DNA of 64,000 nt, from the NCBI RefSeq assembly GCF_014648815.1, contig NZ_BMRV01000009.1:62001-126000 (forward strand), written 5' to 3'. Below the pieces are notes generated by a model. The model had not been told where the DNA came from and did no database searches. It saw nothing but the letters and a program-made list of their open reading frames with translations. Source of the stretch: Streptomyces flaveolus. Its GTDB lineage: Bacteria; Actinomycetota; Actinomycetes; Streptomycetales; Streptomycetaceae. Below, one piece after another: positions 25,163-32,337 of the stretch (position 1 is the first letter of the stretch; each line of letters opens with the position of its first letter). Both the position numbers and the translations under genes were made by a program.

Positions 25163-27451
25163 TTGCGCGCTATCTTGCTGCGAGTGATCCAGGCCTTCGG
25201 ATTGACCAGCAACCCCCGCAAGGAGCATCCACCCGCCGTCGACGACGTCTCCTTCGAGGCACGCGCGGGCCGCGTCACCGCACTGCTCGGAGCCCCGGGC
25301 GCGGGCAAGACGACGGCGCTCAGACTCATGCTCGAACTCCAACGCGGCCGTGGCATCACGCACTTCAGAGGCCGGCCCCTGCACCGCATCGCCCACCCCT
25401 CGCGCGAAGTCGGCGTGCTGCTGGGTGATGTGCCCGGGCACCCGGACCGCACCGTCCGCGGCCATCTGCGGATGCTGTGCGCGGCAGTCGGTGTCCCCGC
25501 CCGGCGTGGCGACGAAGTCCTGGAGTCGGTGGGCCTCGTGAGCCTGCGCGACGAGCGCCTCGGCACCCTGGCGCGCGGTATGGACCGGCGCCTCGGCCTG
25601 GCCTGCGCGCTGCTGGCCGATCCGCACACCCTGGTGCTCGACGATCCGGCCGGCGCGCTCTCCGTTCGCGAGGCCCGATGGCTGCACGGCGCCCTGCGCG
25701 CTCACGCGGCGCAGGGCGGCACCGTCCTGTTCAGCACGGCCGACCCCAAGGAAGCGGCGCGCGTCGCCGACCACGTCGTCACGCTGGAGCAGGGCCGAGT
25801 CGTCGCCGACCAGGAGGCCGCGGACTTCTCCCGGACCCGCCTGCGCCCCCGCGTCGCGGTGCGCAGCCCCCACGCGGCCCGTCTCGCCGCCCTCCTGGTC
25901 AAGGAGGCGCGCACGAGCCGCCGTTCCGTCGAGGTCGTGCAGGAGAGCGGCAATCGCCTCGCCGTGTACGGCAGTACGTGTGCCGACATCGGCGAGACCG
26001 CCTTCCGGCACGGCATCCTCGTACACCAACTCGCCGACGAGATCGGGGACATGGGGCCGGGAGCGGGTACGGCGGCCGCGGGGCGGCTACGTCCCGTCCG
26101 CCGGCATCGGGCCACCGAGGGCAATCCGTCCTCGGCCCCCCGCCAGCCGGCCGACGCGGGCCCTTCCACCACCGGCTCGGGCCCTTCGGTCACCGGCACC
26201 GATCCGTCGGTCACCGGCGCGGCCTCCGCCACAGGTCCGTCAGCCACCGGCGCTGTGCCCTCGGCCCCGGACGCCGGTCCCTCGCCCGCCGACCTGCGAC
26301 ATGTGCCGACCGAGGTGCCGGGGACGGTCGGCCCCTGCCGGATTCCCAGCCCGGCCGGCGCTCAGCGGACTGCGGGACCCAGACCCGCCCCCGTCACTGC
26401 CGACGAGCCCGGGCAGCCGGCCTCGGACGAAGCCCCGTCCCCGGGCGTTCGAGCCGCCCAGGCAGCCCCCGAAGCGCCTGTGTCGGGCAGCGCACCCCGC
26501 ACCGAAGGTGAGGCGGAACCGGACGCCGAGGAGGCCACCCCGGCGGCGGACGACTCCCACCCCGCGTCCGCAGGCACCGCTTCCGCCCCCCGAGCGACAC
26601 CGCGCGCCGGGCTCAACCCCGCCGCAGCGGCTTCCGGCCGAGCCCTGTCCCCCCTCCCGCCCCCCATCTCCATCCGCTCCGCCCCGAGCCCCCTCCGCCC
26701 GCTCAGGTACGAACTGCGCCGCGCGACCGGCATCGGCACCGGGTTCATCGCCGGGGCGAGCGTCCTGCTCGTGTCCGCCGTCACCGCCGTGATCCTGGCC
26801 CGTATCGGACACACCCCGCAGCCGCGCCTGCTGGCCGCCTGGCCGCGCGAGCTGCCGCTGCCGCCCGCCGCGCTCGGAGCGGGACTGCTCGGCGCGCTGG
26901 CCTTCGGCGACGAGTTCCGCCACCCCGCCCTGGCGGCGGACCGCGGCACCGTGCCCCGCCGGCTGGGGCTGCTGACCGCCAAACTCGTCGTCTCCGCGGT
27001 CACCGCGATCCTGCTGGCCGCTCTCACGGTGGGCTGCGACGCCGAGGTGCTCCACCTGTTCTTCGGGCAGGAGCTGTCGCGGGTTCCCGCCGACTGGCCC
27101 GCACTGAGCGCAGGTTGGCTCGGGCTCTGCGTCGGATGCGCCTGGGCCGGTGTGCTGGCCGCGGGGATCTTCCGCTCCACGACGGCCGGGCTCGCCGCGG
27201 TGGTCGCCGTTCCCGTCGTCGTCGTACCTCTCGTACAAAGGGTCTGGCAGGGCCCGTCCGTGCGGACTGCAGTCGGCCTTCCGATGAGGCTGCGGGAGGT
27301 GCTCCTGACGCAGTGGCCCTTCGGCGGACAGCGTTACCTGGGCGAGGTCCTGCGGGTGCTCGCCCAACCCGTGGGCAGTGCAATGACGTTGTCGCTGACC
27401 GCTCTGCTCTGCGCATATCTGCTCATGACCCTGCGCGGCAGGACCCGATGA
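25163..27451 (+). CDS. single-chain ABC ATPase-linker-permease protein with degenerate motifs
   Basis: About 762 residues from TTG 25163; in-frame TTG 25175 and GTG 25184 are equally possible. Residues 20-230 are an ABC ATPase fold with intact Walker A (Gly-Ala-Pro-Gly-Ala-Gly-Lys-Thr-Thr). The signature is Leu-Ala-Arg-Gly-Met-Asp rather than Leu-Ser-Gly-Gly-Gln, Walker B ends Leu-Asp-Asp-Pro without the catalytic glutamate, and the H-loop reads Ser-Thr-Ala-Asp without histidine. A disordered Pro/Ala/Ser/Thr linker of roughly 200 residues follows, then about six membrane helices. It may bind ATP with little turnover. It is 162 bp before whiH; substrate unknown. Confidence 0.8.
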   Translation: MRAILLRVIQAFGLTSNPRKEHPPAVDDVSFEARAGRVTALLGAPGAGKTTALRLMLELQRGRGITHFRGRPLHRIAHPSREVGVLLGDVPGHPDRTVRGHLRMLCAAVGVPARRGDEVLESVGLVSLRDERLGTLARGMDRRLGLACALLADPHTLVLDDPAGALSVREARWLHGALRAHAAQGGTVLFSTADPKEAARVADHVVTLEQGRVVADQEAADFSRTRLRPRVAVRSPHAARLAALLVKEARTSRRSVEVVQESGNRLAVYGSTCADIGETAFRHGILVHQLADEIGDMGPGAGTAAAGRLRPVRRHRATEGNPSSAPRQPADAGPSTTGSGPSVTGTDPSVTGAASATGPSATGAVPSAPDAGPSPADLRHVPTEVPGTVGPCRIPSPAGAQRTAGPRPAPVTADEPGQPASDEAPSPGVRAAQAAPEAPVSGSAPRTEGEAEPDAEEATPAADDSHPASAGTASAPRATPRAGLNPAAAASGRALSPLPPPISIRSAPSPLRPLRYELRRATGIGTGFIAGASVLLVSAVTAVILARIGHTPQPRLLAAWPRELPLPPAALGAGLLGALAFGDEFRHPALAADRGTVPRRLGLLTAKLVVSAVTAILLAALTVGCDAEVLHLFFGQELSRVPADWPALSAGWLGLCVGCAWAGVLAAGIFRSTTAGLAAVVAVPVVVVPLVQRVWQGPSVRTAVGLPMRLREVLLTQWPFGGQRYLGEVLRVLAQPVGSAMTLSLTALLCAYLLMTLRGRTR

Positions 27452-27513
27452 CAGCCGCCCGTACCCTTCCGGTTCGACCGTGTGCGCAACTCCCCGGGGA
27501 AAGCCCATTTCTT

Positions 27514-27521
27514 TCCGATAA
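27514..27521 (+). promoter_or_regulatory. WhiG-like -10 element upstream of whiH
   Basis: TCCGATAA differs at one position from the sigma-WhiG/FliA -10 box GCCGATAA. whiH is a known WhiG target in S. coelicolor. A consensus TAAA at the usual spacing is not visible, so the -35 element is unassigned. Confidence 0.6.
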
Positions 27522-27613
27522 GGCGTCAATTGCGACGAGGTGAGCGATCACCCTTTCGTGTGCTTTTCACCAAAGACCTCAAGGGAGTTGGGGACCAGGC
27601 CGACAAAGGATGC

Positions 27614-28501
27614 GTGACTACCCTTGCGCACACCATGATGACCGCCGCCCGCTCCGCCGACTCCGGCCTCGCGAACCCGGGCGAACTCGACCGCTACCCG
27701 TACGCCGAGGCGCCCGCCGCCGACCGCGTCGGGGTGCCCGCCTGGGAGGGCGTGGAGCCCGAGCTGGGGCGGGTGGGCCGGCGTACCGGGGGCAGCCGGG
27801 GGCGCGGGCTGCACGGGCAACTCGTCCAGCAGCTCGGCCAGATGATCGTTTCGGGCGATCTGGGGGCCGACCGTCCCCTGGTGCCCGAGGAGATCGGCCA
27901 GCGTTTCGAGGTTTCCCGTACCGTCGTCCGTGAATCGCTCCGTGTCCTGGAGGCCAAGGGCCTGGTCAGTGCCCGCCCGAACGTCGGTACGCGGGTGCGT
28001 CCCGTCAGTGACTGGAATCTCCTCGACCCCGACATCATCGAATGGCGTGCCTTCGGGCCGCAGCGCGACGATCAGCGCCGCGAGCTCAGTGAGCTGCGCT
28101 GGACCATCGAGCCGCTCGCCGCGCGCCTCGCCGCCGGGCACGGGCGCGAGGACGTCCAGCAGCGGCTGTGCGACATGGTCGGGATCATGGGGCACGCCAT
28201 GGGGCAGGGCGACGCGCTCACCTCCTCCCGTGCCGACGCCGAGTTCCACACGCTGCTCATCCAGGTCGCCGGCAATCGCATGCTGGGGCACCTCTCGGGG
28301 ATCGTGTCCGCGGCCCTCCACGTCTCCGGCGGACCGGTCACGGGCTGTGACCGTCCGAACGACGCCTCGCTGGCGCAGCACGGCCGGATCGTCGACGCCC
28401 TGGCGGCCGGTGACGGCGGGGCGGCCGAGACGGCCATGCGTCAGCTTCTGACCGTCCACCCCGAGGTGGACCGCGTGGTGCCCGCCCCGCGCGAGCACTG
28501 A
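27614..28501 (+). CDS. whiH: WhiH, GntR-family sporulation regulator
   Basis: A 295-residue FadR-subfamily GntR protein from GTG 27614, which follows AAAGGATGC; the longer frame to 27482 would cover the promoter. After an N-terminal tail of about 75 residues, the winged helix runs from Leu-His-Gly-Gln-Leu-Val-Gln-Gln-Leu through Glu-Val-Ser-Arg-Thr-Val-Val-Arg-Glu-Ser-Leu. An all-helical FCD ligand domain fills the C-terminal half (Arg-Trp-Thr-Ile-Glu-Pro-Leu, Asp-Ala-Glu-Phe-His). WhiH is needed for aerial hyphae to septate into spores. Position immediately before hrdB matches S. coelicolor. The ligand is unknown. Confidence 0.94.
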   Translation: MTTLAHTMMTAARSADSGLANPGELDRYPYAEAPAADRVGVPAWEGVEPELGRVGRRTGGSRGRGLHGQLVQQLGQMIVSGDLGADRPLVPEEIGQRFEVSRTVVRESLRVLEAKGLVSARPNVGTRVRPVSDWNLLDPDIIEWRAFGPQRDDQRRELSELRWTIEPLAARLAAGHGREDVQQRLCDMVGIMGHAMGQGDALTSSRADAEFHTLLIQVAGNRMLGHLSGIVSAALHVSGGPVTGCDRPNDASLAQHGRIVDALAAGDGGAAETAMRQLLTVHPEVDRVVPAPREH

Positions 28502-28586
28502 CCGCGCTCCGCCGACACGGCGCGCGCCGGCCGCACCAGCCCCCTCCTCTGGCAGTGGCCGGTCGGTTCGCCGTCACCGCGGACCT

Positions 28587-28609
28587 CGCGGGATCTTCGG
28601 GATCCCGCG
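28587..28609. terminator. hairpin downstream of whiH
   Basis: A 9-bp perfect stem, CGCGGGATC with GATCCCGCG, closes a TTCGG loop 85 bp after the whiH stop. Confidence 0.7.
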
Positions 28610-28733
28610 GGGTCCGCCCGTGTCCTGGCGGTCCCCGTCGGTGTCCTGGCGGTGCACCGACGGCGTCCTCCCGGCGCCCCGCGGTGCTCCGACGGTGTGA
28701 TGAACCGCCTGAGGCGCCAGGCATGGTCGAACC

Positions 28734-28758
28734 GGAACGATTGACGTCCCTCTTTGTT
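28734..28758 (+). promoter_or_regulatory. candidate hrdB promoter, sigma-R-like
   Basis: GGAAC (28734-28738) and GTT (28756-28758) are 17 bp apart, close to the sigma-R pattern GGAAY-N18-GTT; hrdB is known to have a sigma-R promoter in S. coelicolor. An overlapping TTGACG (28741-28746) could be a vegetative -35, but no good -10 follows at 17 bp. Both readings are by eye. Confidence 0.4.
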
Positions 28759-29005
28759 CGCGTGTGACCGGTTTTAAGTGCTTACGGGGTGTGACTCGGG
28801 CCACGCGGATTGGGCGTAACGCTCGCGGGAACAACGCGATGACCTAAGAGGTGACAGCCGCGGAGGGAATACGGACGCCGTTCACGGCGCTGTGCATCTC
28901 CCCGGCCCCCGCCCGCGCCGTCGGCCCACCCCCAAGCCGGCGGTCGGCTCCTGTCCGTCCTGGACGGGGCCGGAAGCCGTTTTCCAACGTTCCGAGAGGT
29001 TGTTC
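28759..29005 (+). other. long hrdB leader region
   Basis: The interval from 28502 to 29005 holds the whiH hairpin, a 13-base direct repeat GTGTCCTGGCGGT (28620-28632 and 28641-28653), the promoter candidate, and this leader of about 250 bp. I see no credible small gene. A frame runs into hrdB from 28892, but the GTG at 29006 has the ribosome site. Confidence 0.45.
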
Positions 29006-30538
29006 GTGTCGGCCAGCACATCCCGTACGCTCCCGCCGGAGATCGCCGAATCCGTCTCTGTCATGGCGCTCATCGAGCGGGGAAAGGCTGAGGGGCAGAT
29101 CGCCGGCGATGACGTGCGTCGGGCCTTCGAAGCTGACCAGATTCCGGCCACTCAGTGGAAGAACGTACTGCGCAGCCTCAACCAGATCCTCGAGGAAGAG
29201 GGTGTGACGCTGATGGTCAGTGCCGCAGAGCCCAAGCGCACCCGAAAGAGCGTCGCAGCGAAGAGTCCCGCCAAGCGCACCGCCACCAAGACGGTCGCGG
29301 CGAAGACGGTGACCAGCAGGAAGGCCACCGCCCCCGCCACCCCGGCGGCGCCCGCCACCGACCCCGCATCCGAGGAAGAGGCGTCGGCCAAGAAGGCGGC
29401 GGCCAAGAAGACCACCGCCAAGAAGGCGGCGACGAAGAAGACGACCGCCAAGAAGACGGCGGCCAAGAAGACCACCGCCAAGAAGGACGACGGCGAGCTT
29501 CTCGAGGACGAGGCGATCGAGGAGCCGAAGGCCGCGACCGAGGAGCCCGAGGGCACCGAGAACGCGGGCTTCGTGCTGTCCGACGAGGACGAGGACGACG
29601 CTCCCGCCCAGCAGGTCGCCGCGGCCGGCGCCACCGCCGACCCGGTCAAGGACTACCTCAAGCAGATCGGCAAGGTCCCCCTGCTCAACGCCGAGCAGGA
29701 GGTCGAGCTCGCCAAGCGCATCGAGGCGGGCCTCTTCGCCGAGGACAAGCTGGCGAACTCGGACAAGCTCGCGCCCAAGCTCAAGCGTGAGCTGGAGATC
29801 ATCGCCGAGGACGGCCGCCGCGCCAAGAACCACCTGCTGGAGGCCAACCTCCGTCTGGTGGTCTCCCTGGCCAAGCGCTACACCGGCCGCGGCATGCTCT
29901 TCCTGGACCTGATCCAGGAGGGCAACCTCGGTCTGATCCGCGCGGTCGAGAAGTTCGACTACACCAAGGGCTACAAGTTCTCCACGTACGCCACCTGGTG
30001 GATCCGTCAGGCGATCACCCGCGCCATGGCCGACCAGGCCCGCACCATCCGTATCCCGGTGCACATGGTCGAGGTCATCAACAAGCTCGCGCGCGTGCAG
30101 CGCCAGATGCTCCAGGACCTGGGCCGCGAGCCCACCCCGGAGGAGCTGGCCAAGGAACTCGACATGACCCCGGAGAAGGTCATCGAGGTCCAGAAGTACG
30201 GCCGCGAGCCCATCTCCCTGCACACCCCGCTGGGCGAGGACGGCGACAGCGAGTTCGGTGACCTCATCGAGGACTCCGAGGCCGTCGTCCCGGCCGACGC
30301 CGTCAGCTTCACGCTCCTCCAGGAGCAGCTGCACTCCGTCCTGGACACCCTGTCCGAGCGCGAGGCGGGTGTCGTCTCCATGCGGTTCGGTCTCACCGAC
30401 GGTCAGCCGAAGACCCTCGACGAGATCGGCAAGGTGTACGGCGTCACGCGCGAGCGCATCCGTCAGATCGAGTCCAAGACGATGTCGAAGCTGCGTCACC
30501 CGTCGCGCTCCCAGGTGCTGCGCGACTACCTCGACTAG
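29006..30538 (+). CDS. hrdB: principal RNA polymerase sigma factor HrdB
   Basis: A 510-residue group 1 sigma-70 factor. The N-terminal region has a conserved part (residues 1-75), then a Lys/Ala/Thr-rich segment with repeated Lys-Lys-Thr-Thr-Ala-Lys units (about 125-165) and an acidic stretch. Regions 1.2-2.4 start at Asp-Pro-Val-Lys-Asp-Tyr-Leu; the promoter-melting and -10 recognition helix reads Thr-Tyr-Ala-Thr-Trp-Trp-Ile-Arg-Gln-Ala. Region 4.2 has Leu-Asp-Glu-Ile-Gly-Lys-Val-Tyr-Gly-Val-Thr-Arg-Glu-Arg-Ile-Arg-Gln-Ile. The GTG at 29006 follows GAGAGG. The Lys-rich insert is a feature of actinobacterial HrdB. Confidence 0.98.
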   Translation: MSASTSRTLPPEIAESVSVMALIERGKAEGQIAGDDVRRAFEADQIPATQWKNVLRSLNQILEEEGVTLMVSAAEPKRTRKSVAAKSPAKRTATKTVAAKTVTSRKATAPATPAAPATDPASEEEASAKKAAAKKTTAKKAATKKTTAKKTAAKKTTAKKDDGELLEDEAIEEPKAATEEPEGTENAGFVLSDEDEDDAPAQQVAAAGATADPVKDYLKQIGKVPLLNAEQEVELAKRIEAGLFAEDKLANSDKLAPKLKRELEIIAEDGRRAKNHLLEANLRLVVSLAKRYTGRGMLFLDLIQEGNLGLIRAVEKFDYTKGYKFSTYATWWIRQAITRAMADQARTIRIPVHMVEVINKLARVQRQMLQDLGREPTPEELAKELDMTPEKVIEVQKYGREPISLHTPLGEDGDSEFGDLIEDSEAVVPADAVSFTLLQEQLHSVLDTLSEREAGVVSMRFGLTDGQPKTLDEIGKVYGVTRERIRQIESKTMSKLRHPSRSQVLRDYLD

Positions 30539-30578
30539 TAGCGGCCGTACGTCCCGCGAAGGCGGGCGTAGGACCGGC

Positions 30579-30612
30579 AAGGCCCGGTTCCCCTGGTGGG
30601 GGACCGGGCCTT
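30579..30612. terminator. hairpin downstream of hrdB
   Basis: AAGGCCCGGTTCCCC pairs with GGGGACCGGGCCTT around a short TGGT-type loop with a one-base irregularity, 40 bp after the hrdB stop. Confidence 0.8.
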
Positions 30613-30692
30613 CGTGCTGACCAGCGGGTGCGAGGTGCGACGGGGTGGATCACTCTGGGTGTTCCCTGTCCACCCCTCCGTGAGGAGTCTGC

Positions 30693-31553
30693 ATGCGTCG
30701 CCTCTTTGCCCGGGCACTGGCCCGGCCGCTCGTCCTGGCGGCCGCGGCGACCGCGATACCGCTGGCGTCCGCCGCCCCCGCCTCGGCTTCTACCGACAGC
30801 ATCGTCGTCGGCGGGTTTCCGGTCGACGTGTCCGACAGTCCGTGGACCGTGGCCCTGTCCAGTCGTGACCGGTTCGGAGGTACGCGTGCGGGACAGTTCT
30901 GCGGCGGAGTCGCCGTCGGCCGGAGCACCGTGCTCACGGCGGCCCACTGCCTCGGTGAGGAGGTCCTGGGGTCCCCGCCCGAACAGGTACGTGACCTGAA
31001 GGTCATCGCGGGTCGCACGGACCTGCTCTCGGACGAGGGAGAGGAGATCCCCGTGCGTGACGTCTGGGTCAACCCGGCGCACGACGACGTCAGCAACGCC
31101 GGCGACTTCGCCGTCCTCACCCTCTCCGAGGCCCTTCCCGCCGGCTCGGTCATAGGAATGGCGGCCGAGGGAGACCCCGCCTACGGACCCGGGACCCAAG
31201 CGCTGGTCTACGGGTGGGGGGACACCACGGGCGCGGGAGCCTACGCCAACGGTCTGCGGGCCTCACGCGTGCGCGTCCTGTCCGACGCCCTGTGTGAACG
31301 GGCCTATCCCGGGGGTGGTGACGGAAGGTACCTGCGGAGCACCATGCTGTGCGCGGGGGTGGAAGCCGGCGGGCGCGACGCCTGCCAGGGGGACAGCGGA
31401 GGACCGCTCGTCGCCCAGGGGAGACTCATCGGGCTCGTGTCCTGGGGGAACGGCTGCGGGCGCCCCGGCAATCCCGGGGTGTACACGCGCATCTCCGCCG
31501 CCCTGCGGGCACTGGGCTGGGACCGGGCCCCGCACCAGCGACAGGGCGCCTGA
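30693..31553 (+). CDS. secreted trypsin-like S1 serine protease
   Basis: A 286-residue protein. Residues 1-33 are a Sec signal peptide (Arg-rich start, Ala/Leu core, Ala-Ser-Ala cleavage region). The mature part begins near Ile-Val-Val-Gly-Gly, as in S1 enzymes with little or no propeptide. The catalytic triad is visible: His in Thr-Ala-Ala-His-Cys, Asp in Gly-Asp-Phe-Ala-Val-Leu, Ser in Gly-Asp-Ser-Gly-Gly-Pro-Leu. Asp six residues before the serine (Arg-Asp-Ala-Cys) implies trypsin-like cleavage after Lys/Arg. It is flanked by hairpins on both sides and is probably monocistronic. Confidence 0.93.
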   Translation: MRRLFARALARPLVLAAAATAIPLASAAPASASTDSIVVGGFPVDVSDSPWTVALSSRDRFGGTRAGQFCGGVAVGRSTVLTAAHCLGEEVLGSPPEQVRDLKVIAGRTDLLSDEGEEIPVRDVWVNPAHDDVSNAGDFAVLTLSEALPAGSVIGMAAEGDPAYGPGTQALVYGWGDTTGAGAYANGLRASRVRVLSDALCERAYPGGGDGRYLRSTMLCAGVEAGGRDACQGDSGGPLVAQGRLIGLVSWGNGCGRPGNPGVYTRISAALRALGWDRAPHQRQGA

Positions 31554-31582
31554 CGCGCTCTGAGGGCTCACCGGACACGAGT

Positions 31583-31619
31583 ACGGGCGGCCGCCTCCGT
31601 GTCGGAGGCGACCGCCCGT
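31583..31619. terminator. bidirectional hairpin between protease and zinc-ribbon gene
   Basis: The stem ACGGGCGG-C-CGCCTCCG pairs with CGGAGGCG-A-CCGCCCGT around a TGT loop, with one central mismatch. It lies between convergent genes. Confidence 0.8.
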
Positions 31620-31662
31620 TCACTCGGCTTGTGCCGGTTCGCTCGTCGTTGGGCGCGCAGCG

Positions 31663-31893
31663 TCAGCGGTCTTCCTCGGGGGAAGACTCGGGAACGGCCG
31701 TCAGCCGCTCCGTCTCGTCCTGTATCTCAGCGGCGATCTTCTTGAGTTCCGGCTCGAACTTGCGACCGTGGTGGGCGCAGAAGAGCAGTTCTCCGCCGCT
31801 CAGCAGGACGACGCGCAGGTATGCCTGGGCGCCGCAGCGGTCGCAGCGATCAGCGGCCGTCAGCGGGCTCGCGGAAGTCAGAACAGTAGTCAC
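31663..31893 (-). CDS. small zinc-ribbon-like protein (DUF7455 type)
   Basis: A 76-residue protein from GTG 31893. Cys17-x2-Cys20 and Cys39-Ala-His-His form a likely zinc site with Tyr-Leu-Arg-Val-Val-Leu between the pairs; the C-terminus is a charged helix. Small proteins of this type are conserved next to the principal sigma-factor gene in many actinobacteria, which is suggestive but does not prove a link. Function unknown. Confidence 0.82.
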   Translation of the reverse strand: MTTVLTSASPLTAADRCDRCGAQAYLRVVLLSGGELLFCAHHGRKFEPELKKIAAEIQDETERLTAVPESSPEEDR

Positions 31894-32337
31894 GTCGCCT
31901 CTTCTCTAGCTCGACGAGCTGTCGTACCAGGGTCAACATCCAACCAGCCCCAAAACGTTCCCGCTCGTGGCTTTTCCTCGAAAAAATTTCTTCCGAGTGG
32001 CCGGCTGTTGCCGGTTGGCGGCGAATGTGCCGTATTGCGTGTCTGTGTGTCGTACGGGTTCGCGCGGTCGGTCAGTGGGTCGGTCCCGCCGGCTGGGTTG
32101 CCGGTTTGTTCATGAGGACGTGCCCGGAGCCTAAATGGTTCATGCCTCGAAGGGAACGTGATGTGTACTTCACCCCATCGAGGGATCGAACAAGTATACG
32201 ACCGTGGACTAGGGTGAGTTTTCCGCGAGGGTGGCGTTACACCGGCTCTACCAGGCCTCTGTACCCTCTGACCGGTGAACCGAGCCGCGCCCTTACCCAG
32301 CGAGGCCCCATCTGAAATTCAGCGAGGAGCGAACCGC
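31894..32337. other. divergent promoter region before parE
   Basis: These 444 bp separate the small zinc-ribbon gene and parE. The left part is relatively AT-rich (near 31975-32000). A possible parE promoter lies around 32190-32220, where TAGGGT could be a -10, but the -35 is unclear. I see no gene, operator palindrome or riboswitch that I can name. Confidence 0.4.

Noticed and set aside
28865..28882. GGGAAT...CGTT as a sigma-R promoter of hrdB
   Set aside because: Spacing is only about nine bases, far short of the 16-18 needed.
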